Assembly: GCA_013619125.1 (NCBI GenBank)
Contig: JABXKS010000120.1
Span: 1-64,000 of the forward strand
Length of the DNA stretch: 64,000 bases
From: Clostridiales bacterium
GTDB taxonomy: Bacteria > Bacillota > Clostridia > Tissierellales > GPF-1
Direction: 5' to 3'
The position numbers were made by a program, and so were the translations under genes. Positions within the stretch are counted from its first letter, which is position 1. The number at the start of each line of letters is the position of its first letter. Of this stretch, positions 49,923-58,668 are shown piece by piece. The notes beneath the pieces were generated by a model. The model was given only the letters and a program-made list of their open reading frames with translations. It did no database searches and was not told the DNA's origin.

Positions 49923-50594
49923 ATGGCTAAAATAGTGAAAATAAAGAAACCGAAACTAACGCCGTGTTTGGCAGTTTGTATCGATGCAAAAAGTGAGCTG
50001 CGAGCGAGTGTGGAGAGGGAAGACGATGTAATCAACCTTCATTTCAAACAGCAAAATTTGGAGAATGAAGTGTTTGACAATCTTTATTTTGAGAATGTTT
50101 GTTTTGATAATTGCTCATTTTCTGAGGTAGTATTGGAGCGATGTTCATTCAGCAACGTGGTGTTTGACTCCTGCGCCTTTCCCAATTGCGATTTCTCCCG
50201 TAGTTGGTTTAGTCAGTGTGAATTCAAAAGTTCTCAATTGGTAGGTTCCAATTTTGCAGAATGCAAGTTCATTGATTTTACGATCGAAAAGAGTGCGTTG
50301 CGCTATGCGAACTTTACCAGTGCGCAGTTTGATAAGTGTGCGATTCTCGATTCGGATCTATCGGACGCTTTTTTTGCCGGTTGTTCGTTAAAGTTTTTTG
50401 AGACGAGGGACTCGCAGTTCGTTCGAACCGAGTTTTTTAGAACGCCCTTAAAGAATGTAGATTTTTCTGCCTGTGATTTGGAAGGAATTTGTGTATCGGA
50501 GCATGCAGAAGAATTGAAGGGTGTAATTGTGAACGTCTATCAAGCTGTTGAGCTGTCTAAATTATTGGGATTACAGATCAAAGAAGATGAGTAA
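49923..50594 (+). CDS. Pentapeptide-repeat protein (Qnr/MfpA-like fold candidate)
   Basis: VFDNLYFENVCFDNCSFSEVVLERCSFSNVVFDSCAFPNCDFSRSWFSQCEF; Phe at the central i position. Confidence 0.82.
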   Translation: MAKIVKIKKPKLTPCLAVCIDAKSELRASVEREDDVINLHFKQQNLENEVFDNLYFENVCFDNCSFSEVVLERCSFSNVVFDSCAFPNCDFSRSWFSQCEFKSSQLVGSNFAECKFIDFTIEKSALRYANFTSAQFDKCAILDSDLSDAFFAGCSLKFFETRDSQFVRTEFFRTPLKNVDFSACDLEGICVSEHAEELKGVIVNVYQAVELSKLLGLQIKEDE

Positions 50595-50666
50595 AGAATA
50601 GACTACGTTGTGGTTTGCTATTCCATCGAGAAGGTCAGAGGAAATGAAATAAAATAGTATATATAT

Positions 50667-50720
50667 GAAAACAACCCCTGTATGTCTGAGTCAAATCAGA
50701 TCTGCAGGGGTTGTTTTCTC
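50667..50720. terminator. Long inverted repeat, terminator-like
   Basis: GAAAACAACCCCTG ... CAGGGGTTGTTTTC (14 bp arms). Confidence 0.7.
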
Positions 50721-50994
50721 GTGTTGCCGGTGTCGTTGGAAGGCTGTGTGTTGTGAAGCGATTCGGTTTTGTAGGGAAGAAAATCTGTTTTTATTTAAGC
50801 TTGAGTTGAATGAATATTCGGATTGTAAGGCTTGTTGGGGTTGTAATGAAAAGAAAATAAAGGTATAGTTAATATGGAAATTAATTACTTTTTTTAAATT
50901 ATTTTCTAATTTCTAGTTTGAAGCATTGAGGTGTACTGACGGAAAAGAATAGAATATGACATTTACTCCAACTTGAGAAAGGAGAATTATCAAA

Positions 50995-52785
50995 TTGAAA
51001 AAGATGCTTATTTACGGATTCATTATTACTATACTCTTGTTTTCAGCAACCCCGGTACAGGCAGCTTCGCAAGATATTCCGGAGGTGGAATGGCAGAAAT
51101 TCTTGGGTGGTCTTATGTCTGAACGGGCTTCTAACATTCAGCAGACCGTGGATGGCGGATATATCATAGCCGGTGAAACGAATTCTATTGATGGAGCTTT
51201 TTCAGGCAATCATGGTGGTGGTGACGTGTGGGTCGTGAAGTTGAGCACCTCCGGCAGTGTTGAATGGCAGACTTGCCTAGGTGGCTCTAAATATGAGGAT
51301 GCGAATAGCATTCAGCAAACCAAGGATGGCGGATATATCGTCGCCGGTTATACCCAGTCAAAGGATGGCGATTTTTTAGTCGATGAGGGCGATTCCTCAG
51401 ACAATGGAGTTTACTGTGATGCGTGGGCAGCGAAGTTAAGCACGTCCGGTAGTGTTGTATGGGCAAAGACCTTTGGTGGTTCAGCTGCTGATATCGCGAA
51501 TGACATTCAGCAGAGAGCGGATGGTGGATATGTTTTTGTTGGTTATACAGAGTCCAACGATGGCGGTGATTCGGGCTATCATGCTAGAATGGATATGTGG
51601 ATCGTGGCGCTGGACGAAGATGGCGAGATAGAAAAACAGAAATGCTTAGGTGGTTCTGCTAATGAACTTGCCTATAGCGTCCAACCGACAGCGGATAAGG
51701 GATATATCGTTGCTGGTTTTACAGGTTCGAGTGATGGCGATGTTAAAGAGATGGCTGGAATCGTTGATGCTTGGGTTGTGAAACTTGATGCGGAATTGAA
51801 TATAGCGTGGGAGAATACCCTGGGTGGTACTTCTGATGAGTATGCGGAGAGTGTTTTGCAAACCGAGGATGGCGGATATATCTTGGCCGGTTATACCGAC
51901 TCAAAGGATGGCGATATTTTAGTTAAGGATGTCGATGAATCGGGCAATCATGGCAAGCGTGACGCATGGGTTGTGAAGCTGGGAGTGAACGGCAGCATGG
52001 AGTGGCAAAATTGTTTGGGCGGTTCTTCGGAAGATAGCGTATCTGACATTCAGCTGACATCGGATGGTGGATATATGGTTTCCGGTACTTCGAGTTCTAC
52101 GGATGGCGATGTTGTTGGCAATCATGGTGGCGTTGATGCGTGGGTTGTGAAGCTGCAAGCAGACGGTAAACTAGAATGGCAGAAGTGTATTGGGAGTGTT
52201 GAATATGACTTCTGTTACGGTGGTAGCTTGACAAAGGAAAATGGATATATCATGGTTGGTGAAAGTGAATACGGTGCTGGCGATGTACCGTTCGAATTAA
52301 GTTATGGAAATATATGGGTGGTAAAGCTCAGCGGTGTCGAGGAAGTCAGAGAATCTACAGGACGACCAATATCTATGATTGTAGAACGCTCATTCGGAGG
52401 CCAAACGCTGGCGACTTTCCGAGACAATTGCTTTGGAGTGTTTAAAGCAGTCGAGCTGGAATCGGGGAGAGTTGATTACCGGGCATTGTTGAAATCTGAT
52501 GAAATGGATCTGCGGTTGAGAATTCCATTTGAGGACATCATGAGAAAACAGGGTGCTGGGGCTAACAATCTGTTGATTGAATATCGGGGACAAGAGATTA
52601 AAATCCCGATGAGCCTCTTCTATTGTGAGAGTCTTCTTGCGGAGATGCCTTGCCAAGACGATGCCACGATTGAAATTCATTTGACAGTGGATGAAGATGG
52701 AGTTGTGAATCAGAAAATCCAATTGTTTGTTGTTGAACAAATCGATGAGATCTCACGGGTGGTGCGTCGCGCAACAGTACAATAA
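50995..52785 (+). CDS. Secreted seven-repeat beta-propeller-like protein with conserved C-terminal domain (paralog 2)
   Basis: Signal peptide; seven repeats of the same type as 46407..48194; C-term ERSFGGQTLATFRDNCFGVFKAV...VVEQIDEISRVVRRATVQ. Confidence 0.82.
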   Translation: MKKMLIYGFIITILLFSATPVQAASQDIPEVEWQKFLGGLMSERASNIQQTVDGGYIIAGETNSIDGAFSGNHGGGDVWVVKLSTSGSVEWQTCLGGSKYEDANSIQQTKDGGYIVAGYTQSKDGDFLVDEGDSSDNGVYCDAWAAKLSTSGSVVWAKTFGGSAADIANDIQQRADGGYVFVGYTESNDGGDSGYHARMDMWIVALDEDGEIEKQKCLGGSANELAYSVQPTADKGYIVAGFTGSSDGDVKEMAGIVDAWVVKLDAELNIAWENTLGGTSDEYAESVLQTEDGGYILAGYTDSKDGDILVKDVDESGNHGKRDAWVVKLGVNGSMEWQNCLGGSSEDSVSDIQLTSDGGYMVSGTSSSTDGDVVGNHGGVDAWVVKLQADGKLEWQKCIGSVEYDFCYGGSLTKENGYIMVGESEYGAGDVPFELSYGNIWVVKLSGVEEVRESTGRPISMIVERSFGGQTLATFRDNCFGVFKAVELESGRVDYRALLKSDEMDLRLRIPFEDIMRKQGAGANNLLIEYRGQEIKIPMSLFYCESLLAEMPCQDDATIEIHLTVDEDGVVNQKIQLFVVEQIDEISRVVRRATVQ

Positions 52786-52822
52786 CTGACTAGTTATTCG
52801 AGTAGTTTGATAAAACCAAGAA

Positions 52823-52861
52823 ACGCCTGCAAATTCGATTTCGAATTTGCAGGCGTTTTCT
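52823..52861. terminator. Bidirectional terminator
   Basis: AACGCCTGCAAATTCG-ATTT-CGAATTTGCAGGCGTT. Confidence 0.88.
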
Positions 52862-52862
52862 A

Positions 52863-53498
52863 TCAAATGATTTCATTTATTTTGTCGGCGGTTCTTATTT
52901 TGTTGAGGGTTCTCATTCCAAACCCGACCAAGAGAACGCCTACGGCGCCATTGAAGGATTTCAGTATAATCGGTGAGATGATTACCGAGAGTGTGTTGCC
53001 AAGAACACTGACGGCGCTGAGGAAGACTAGGGTGGAAAGCACAGCTCCTGTGCCAAATTTAATCATATCGATTTGACCAAGGTTTTCTTCTGCGAGCTTG
53101 GCTGAAAATACGCCAGCCCAGAAGAGGATGGTCAATGGGTTTGACAGGGTCAAGAGCATGGTATGCTGGAATATGTTTCCTGGATCACCGGCTGCCAGGC
53201 TGAAGCTTGGAAGAAAAGAGATGTCGAAGGCGCCCAGGAGAGTGCTGAGTCCGAACACCATGACGATGATCCCGCCAAAGAGCTGAATGAAGTGTTGAAT
53301 CTTGGGGTTTGCTTTGAGTAGTGTGCCCAGACCAAGAATGGCTGCCGCAATAAAGAGGGCGTCAACTAGAGTGACACCGAGTACGCCGAGAAGGGCTGGT
53401 TTTAGCCCTGTGGAAATGGCCGTTTGAAAGATGAATAGACAGACCGGACCCACTGCAAATTGCAGGAGGAGGCCGAATTTGAATCCCTTGATCATCAT
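52863..53498 (-). CDS. LysE family translocator
   Basis: GLLLQFAVGPVCLFIFQTAISTGLKPALLGVLGVTLVDALF; adjacent Lrp. Confidence 0.88.
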   Translation of the reverse strand: MMIKGFKFGLLLQFAVGPVCLFIFQTAISTGLKPALLGVLGVTLVDALFIAAAILGLGTLLKANPKIQHFIQLFGGIIVMVFGLSTLLGAFDISFLPSFSLAAGDPGNIFQHTMLLTLSNPLTILFWAGVFSAKLAEENLGQIDMIKFGTGAVLSTLVFLSAVSVLGNTLSVIISPIILKSFNGAVGVLLVGFGMRTLNKIRTADKINEII

Positions 53499-53947
53499 GG
53501 CGCCGCAATCCTGTTAAGGTCTGACTTGATCGTTGAAAGATTGATCAGGGTATTGGTCTTCTGGACGCTGAAGATGCCTTTCAATCGGTTGCTGATAAAT
53601 TGTTCAAGCTCTTGGGTGTCGGTGAGAAGAACCTTTAAGAGATAATCATATTCGCCTGCAATATGATGGCATTCGAGGACCTCGGGGAAGGAGTTCATCG
53701 CTTCTCGAAATTGAGGGATGGAAGCACCGCCCTTGAGGGAGACGAAAACGAAGGCCATTAGATTTAGATTCATTTTCTTGTAGTTGAGCTTCAAGGTGAA
53801 TTGTTCGATAATGCCGGCTTCTTCTAATTTTTTGATTCTTTCGGATACTGCTGGTGTTGATAAGCTGACGAGTTTTGAGATTTCCGAGACGGTGGCGCGA
53901 CTGTTTTTATCGAGTGCATCGAGGATGGCAAGATCTGTATGATCCAT
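53495..53947 (-). CDS. Lrp/AsnC family transcriptional regulator
   Basis: DLAILDALDKNSRATVSEISKLVSLSTPAVSERIKKLEEAGIIEQF. Confidence 0.95.
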   Translation of the reverse strand: MDHTDLAILDALDKNSRATVSEISKLVSLSTPAVSERIKKLEEAGIIEQFTLKLNYKKMNLNLMAFVFVSLKGGASIPQFREAMNSFPEVLECHHIAGEYDYLLKVLLTDTQELEQFISNRLKGIFSVQKTNTLINLSTIKSDLNRIAAP

Positions 53948-54125
53948 AATAGTCTCCTTTTCTCTGTATTTTAATCTATTTTACATGTATTCCTTTTAAT
54001 TGTAAATGGTTAAGCGTTAATTCGAAATAATAGTAAGTATATTTGAATTTAACCTTACTATAATACGTGGTTGACCGATTTTTATTTCGTATTGTTATCC
54101 ATTTAAAGGAGAATCGTGCGCAAGA

Positions 54126-54147
54126 AATCGTTTGCCAGAAAACGATT
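54126..54147. promoter_or_regulatory. Inverted repeat just upstream of the aro promoter
   Basis: AATCGTTT-GCCAGA-AAACGATT, 12 bp upstream of -35. Confidence 0.45.
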
Positions 54148-54159
54148 GTCATTTATCGG

Positions 54160-54188
54160 TTGACAATGCATTACGGAAGCTTTACACT
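54160..54188 (+). promoter_or_regulatory. Promoter of aromatic leader/aro operon
   Basis: TTGACA-N17-TACACT. Confidence 0.8.
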
Positions 54189-54214
54189 AATAAAAAATCC
54201 AATGAGGTGCAACT

Positions 54215-54379
54215 ATGAACCGATTGATTGAAGCAATCAAAGAGAATTGTACACAATTGAAGCAACAAGCAATTGCATATTTTACATTCTTTTTCCAAGG
54301 CTATTATTTTTATTATGGCGTTGGCTATTTTGCATTCAATTATATACGAACAAATCGAATCATAGGGGAACCGGCATAG
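54215..54379 (+). CDS. Candidate Phe/Tyr-rich leader peptide (54 aa), absent from the supplied ORF track
   Basis: MNRLIEAIKENCTQLKQQAIAYFTFFFQGYYFYYGVGYFAFNYIRTNRIIGEPA; SD GAGGTG 6 nt upstream; sits between promoter and terminator of the aro operon. Confidence 0.85.
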   Translation: MNRLIEAIKENCTQLKQQAIAYFTFFFQGYYFYYGVGYFAFNYIRTNRIIGEPA

Positions 54380-54400
54380 GAAACGTTACTCACTACTAGC

Positions 54401-54433
54401 TGCGGGGAATCAATTGATTCTCCGCATTTTTTT
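54401..54433 (+). terminator. Attenuator terminator upstream of aroF
   Basis: TGCGGGGAATC-AATT-GATTCTCCGCA-TTTTTTT; 11 bp stem, tetraloop. Confidence 0.93.
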
Positions 54434-54461
54434 ATGTTTTTTTCGGAAAGGGAGGAAAATT

Positions 54462-55472
54462 ATGGTTATTGTAATGAAAAAAGGAGCAAAGGATTCGGAT
54501 ATTCAGGCGGTGGTCGCTCATATCCACAAAAATGGAAACGAGGCAGATGTAAGTAGCGGGCCAAATCGAACCGTGATTGGCGTTATTGGAGACACATTGA
54601 AATTTGAATTGTCGGAGTTTTTGATGGATCCGATGGTGGACAAGGCGTACCGTATTACGGTTCCCTACAAACTGGCAAGTCGATCTTATAAACGAGACGA
54701 TACAGTAGTCATGGTAGGAAATGTTCCTGTAGGCAACGGAAGCTTTACAGTGATTGCTGGTCCTTGCGCCATTGAGAGTCGCGATCAGATGATGGCGGCG
54801 GCAATAGCGGTTAAGAAATCAGGCGCAAATATCCTTCGCGGTGGTGCATTCAAGCCTAGAACATCGCCATATAGCTTTCAAGGAATGGGCGTTGAAGGCT
54901 TGAAATTGTTGAAAGAAGCGGGCGAGCTTACTGGACTCCCGGTTGTATCGGAATTGATGAGCACTGCAGATTACGATGTGGTAGCGGAGCATGTGGATCT
55001 GATTCAGATTGGTGCTAGAAATATGCAGAACTTTTCTTTATTGAAATGCGTTGGTCGTGGAGACAAGCCAGTTTTATTGAAACGCGGCATGTCGGCAACA
55101 CTGGAAGAGTTATTGGTAGCGGCGGAATACATTATGGCGGAAGGCAATCGCAACGTCATTCTGTGCGAAAGAGGAATTCGAACTTTCGAGAAATATATGA
55201 GAAACACCCTAGATCTGAATGTGGTAACGGCCATTAAAGAGATGTCGCATTTGCCGATTCTGATTGATCCAAGTCATGCGTCTGGTAGACGAAACATGGT
55301 CATTCCGATGGCGCGGGCGTCGGCAGCGATCAAGGCAGATGGTGTCATGGTTGAGGTTCATGCGAATCCAGATGAGGCGTTGTGTGACGGGGGACAGTCT
55401 TTGTACCCAGAACATTTTGAAGAGTTGATGCAGTCGGTGCGGGTGGTGCACGAAGCTGTGCGCGACCTATAA
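54462..55472 (+). CDS. aroF: 3-deoxy-7-phosphoheptulonate synthase (with N-terminal ferredoxin-like regulatory domain)
   Basis: MVIVMKKGAKDSDIQAVVAHI...IAGPCAIESRDQMMAAA...GGAFKPRTSPYSFQGMG. Confidence 0.96.
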   Translation: MVIVMKKGAKDSDIQAVVAHIHKNGNEADVSSGPNRTVIGVIGDTLKFELSEFLMDPMVDKAYRITVPYKLASRSYKRDDTVVMVGNVPVGNGSFTVIAGPCAIESRDQMMAAAIAVKKSGANILRGGAFKPRTSPYSFQGMGVEGLKLLKEAGELTGLPVVSELMSTADYDVVAEHVDLIQIGARNMQNFSLLKCVGRGDKPVLLKRGMSATLEELLVAAEYIMAEGNRNVILCERGIRTFEKYMRNTLDLNVVTAIKEMSHLPILIDPSHASGRRNMVIPMARASAAIKADGVMVEVHANPDEALCDGGQSLYPEHFEELMQSVRVVHEAVRDL

Positions 55473-55486
55473 GAGGAGGAAAAGAG

Positions 55487-56329
55487 ATGGAATCGGACTT
55501 TAAGCGGATTTTAATAGTTGGAATGGGATTGATGGGCGGATCATTTGCGAAAGCGATTCGCTATGCGGTTCCTGCAATTAAAATGGATGGGCTGGATCTG
55601 GATTATGAATCAATCGAGACAGCCCAAGCCCTCGGTATTATCGATGCGGGATTTAGCCAGACCCAAGAAGAAAAATATGACTTGATCGTATTGGCGACAC
55701 CCCTAGGAGCATATCCAACCATTATCAATATGTTGATTCCATGGATGGCGGAAGGCGCCCTGGTGACAGACTTGGGAAGCGTCAAGGAACGGGTTCATAG
55801 AGAAATGGTAGCTTGTTTGCCGGAGTTTGTTTCCTTTTTAGGCGGGCATCCCATGTGTGGAGCGGAACGGAATGGATTTTCTGCATCCCGTGCGGATCTC
55901 TTTGATGGGAAGGTATTTTTCATAACCGGCGGAACCAATTGTCCAGTGCAAAACGCATATATTCGATTACTGGAAGCCATTGACGTACAGATCGTAAGGA
56001 CGAGTCCGAAAGAACATGATACAATGGTGGCGAAAACAAGTCATATTCCTCATTTGACTGCCGTTTTGCTTTCCACTTTGATGGAAAGTGAAGAGAATTT
56101 CAAAAATTACATTGGCGATGGCTTTCGAGATTCCACGAGGATTGCCGCGGGAGATCCAAAGGTGTGGAGAGATATCTTCTTATATAACGCACCGGCAATA
56201 CTGGAGGACTTGGAAGAATTTCAAAGAAAACTCAATCGCTTGAAAAATTGTTTGCAGTCGGACAATGGAATGGAAATTCTAGATACATTGGCAAGCGGCA
56301 AGCAGTTTCAAGAGGGAATAAAGGAGTAG
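55487..56329 (+). CDS. tyrA: Prephenate dehydrogenase
   Basis: ILIVGMGLMGGSFAKAIR, GGHPMCGAERNGFSASRADLFDG. Confidence 0.93.
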   Translation: MESDFKRILIVGMGLMGGSFAKAIRYAVPAIKMDGLDLDYESIETAQALGIIDAGFSQTQEEKYDLIVLATPLGAYPTIINMLIPWMAEGALVTDLGSVKERVHREMVACLPEFVSFLGGHPMCGAERNGFSASRADLFDGKVFFITGGTNCPVQNAYIRLLEAIDVQIVRTSPKEHDTMVAKTSHIPHLTAVLLSTLMESEENFKNYIGDGFRDSTRIAAGDPKVWRDIFLYNAPAILEDLEEFQRKLNRLKNCLQSDNGMEILDTLASGKQFQEGIKE

Positions 56330-56332
56330 AGG

Positions 56333-57412
56333 ATGCAAAAAATCGATGTGCAATCAAAACACGGGAAATATCCAATCTTAATTGAAGAGGGAATATTTAA
56401 GCAGGCGGGAAATTGGATTCGCAGGTGGATGCCTTCTTCACAATTGGCGATTATCACCGATACCAATGTAGGCGAACTCTACTTGGAGCAACTTCAGGCT
56501 GATTTGAAGCAAGCTGGACTAGGGTTTGTGGATGCCTTCATAATCAAGGCGGGTGAAGAGAGCAAGAACCTTCAAACAATAGAGACTATTTATCATTGGC
56601 TTTTAGAAAAAGGGCACGATCGATCCAGTGGGATCATTGCCCTCGGCGGCGGTGTTGTAGGTGATATGTCTGGGTTTGTCGCTTCAACGTTTATGAGGGG
56701 AATTCCTTTTGTGCAAGTGCCGACGAGTTTGTTGGCACAGGTAGACAGTAGCGTTGGCGGAAAGGTTGGCGTGAATGTAAGGGAAGGAAAAAATTTGATT
56801 GGCAGTTTCTATGCGCCTAAGGGTGTGATTATTGACCCTAGTGTTCTAATGTCTTTGCCGATGAGACAATTTCGAAACGGGATTGCCGAGGTTGTAAAGA
56901 CAGGGGCGATTTTGGATGCGAATTTATTGAAGCAAGTTGCTCTTTTGCGTGACGAAGCGGAGCTGAGACCTGCATGGGGCAAGGTGATTGCGCGCTGCTG
57001 CGAGTTAAAGGCGATGGTTGTCAGCCAGGATGAAGAGGAGCACGGACTTCGAAAGATTTTGAATTTCGGCCATAGTTTTGGACATGGCATTGAGCAATAC
57101 ACGGAATACAAGAAATATGCCCATGGCGAGGCTGTTGCCATAGGGATGATTCTGGCAGCGCAAATCGGTCAAGAATTAGGAATCACGGAATCGGGTGTCG
57201 AAGAAGAGTTGACAGCTTTGCTCACTCAATTTCACTTGCCGGTTCAATCCATTCCAATTCCGACGGAAGAATGGCTTGCTGCCATGAAAAAAGATAAGAA
57301 GAAAAGCCGAGGACTCTTGCATCTTGTGGCGGTGAAAGCGATGGGGCAGGCAGTGGTACGTCCTGTGAAATATGGTATTATTGAAGACTTTTTAAAGGGG
57401 GTAGCGGAATGA
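56333..57412 (+). CDS. aroB: 3-dehydroquinate synthase
   Basis: IALGGGVVGDMSGFVASTFMRGIPFVQVPTSLLAQVDSSVGGKVGVN. Confidence 0.97.
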   Translation: MQKIDVQSKHGKYPILIEEGIFKQAGNWIRRWMPSSQLAIITDTNVGELYLEQLQADLKQAGLGFVDAFIIKAGEESKNLQTIETIYHWLLEKGHDRSSGIIALGGGVVGDMSGFVASTFMRGIPFVQVPTSLLAQVDSSVGGKVGVNVREGKNLIGSFYAPKGVIIDPSVLMSLPMRQFRNGIAEVVKTGAILDANLLKQVALLRDEAELRPAWGKVIARCCELKAMVVSQDEEEHGLRKILNFGHSFGHGIEQYTEYKKYAHGEAVAIGMILAAQIGQELGITESGVEEELTALLTQFHLPVQSIPIPTEEWLAAMKKDKKKSRGLLHLVAVKAMGQAVVRPVKYGIIEDFLKGVAE

Positions 57413-58668
57413 AACGAGTGATTCAGCCATCGAGTTTACAGGGCACCTTGCGAGTTCCTTCCTCTAAAAGCGTTTCGCACCGTGCCTTGATCTGCGCAGC
57501 CTTGAGTGCGGGGGTTTCTTGTGTAAGCGGACTTGATGATTCGAGGGATTTGCGTGCAACCCGTGAGGCGATGGAAGCCTTGGGGGCGAGTTTTGAGCTC
57601 GTGGAAGACGGTATTTGGGAAATCACCGGGGTCAGGGAACATACGAAAAATGCTGTAATTGATTGTGGTGAATCGGGTTCAACCCTTCGCTTTATGATTC
57701 CGATTGCGGCACTTTTAGCGGATCGTGCAGAGTTTAATGGAGAAGGTAAGTTGCCGACTCGGCCGATTCAGACGATCCTTGATGTCTTTGACCAGGCGGG
57801 AACAACCTATACATATCCAGGACAATTGCCTCTTGTCACTGAGCGGTTTGAGTTGCCAACTTCCTTTGAACTGGATGGAAGCATTAGCTCGCAATTCTTT
57901 ACGGGCTTTTTACTTGCGGCGCCCATTGCGAAATCCGAAATGACATTGGACATTCAGGGGAAGTTGGAGTCGGAGCCCTATGTGGAGTTGACTCGAGAGG
58001 TGATGGCTGCCTTTGGTATTGAGATCAATCGGACAGAAACGGGATACTACGTGCCGGATGGTCAAAGATATACCTCGGTTGACTTTCATGTAGAGGGCGA
58101 CTTTTCGCAAGCTGCATTTTGGATTGTTGCCGGATTAATTGGCACGCAGCCCATTTGTCTCAGGGGATTGAAGAAAAAGTCGAGGCAAGGGGATCGAGCG
58201 ATTCTATTCTTGGTGCGCGAGATGGGCGGGGATTGGGAATGGAAAAATGATGATCTGTGGGTGTATCCATCCAAAACAACTGGCATTACTATCGACGTTC
58301 GAGATATTCCAGATCTGGTACCGATTTTGTCGGTACTTGCAGCCGTCAGCTTTGGGGAAACAAGGATTGTCAATGCGGCTAGACTTCGTATCAAAGAATC
58401 GGACCGATTGGAGTCGACAACGAATGTGTTAACAGCGTTGGGTGTGAAGATTCAGGAAGAAAAAGAAGGATTGCTAATTCAAGGTGGCGAAGGATTTACC
58501 GGCGGCTTGGTGGATGCGTGGAACGATCATCGCATCGCCATGGCGGTAGCCATTGCCAGTATAAGGGCGTCGGCAGAGATTGAATTAACTGGAAGTGAAG
58601 CGGTGAATAAGTCATACCCGCATTTTTGGGATGAGTTTCAGCGAATGGGAGGAAAAATAGATGAGTAG
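57409..58668 (+). CDS. aroA: 3-phosphoshikimate 1-carboxyvinyltransferase (EPSP synthase)
   Basis: LRVPSSKSVSHRALICAALS, CGESGSTLRFMIPIAAL, RIKESDRLESTTNVL. Confidence 0.97.
   Translation: MKRVIQPSSLQGTLRVPSSKSVSHRALICAALSAGVSCVSGLDDSRDLRATREAMEALGASFELVEDGIWEITGVREHTKNAVIDCGESGSTLRFMIPIAALLADRAEFNGEGKLPTRPIQTILDVFDQAGTTYTYPGQLPLVTERFELPTSFELDGSISSQFFTGFLLAAPIAKSEMTLDIQGKLESEPYVELTREVMAAFGIEINRTETGYYVPDGQRYTSVDFHVEGDFSQAAFWIVAGLIGTQPICLRGLKKKSRQGDRAILFLVREMGGDWEWKNDDLWVYPSKTTGITIDVRDIPDLVPILSVLAAVSFGETRIVNAARLRIKESDRLESTTNVLTALGVKIQEEKEGLLIQGGEGFTGGLVDAWNDHRIAMAVAIASIRASAEIELTGSEAVNKSYPHFWDEFQRMGGKIDE

Noticed and set aside
50665-50868. Cys-rich 67-aa ORF (SCCRCRWKAVCCEAIRFC...CKACWGCNEK)
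   Set aside because: Its 5' part is the 14-bp-arm inverted repeat (terminator-like); no convincing Shine-Dalgarno; probably fortuitous
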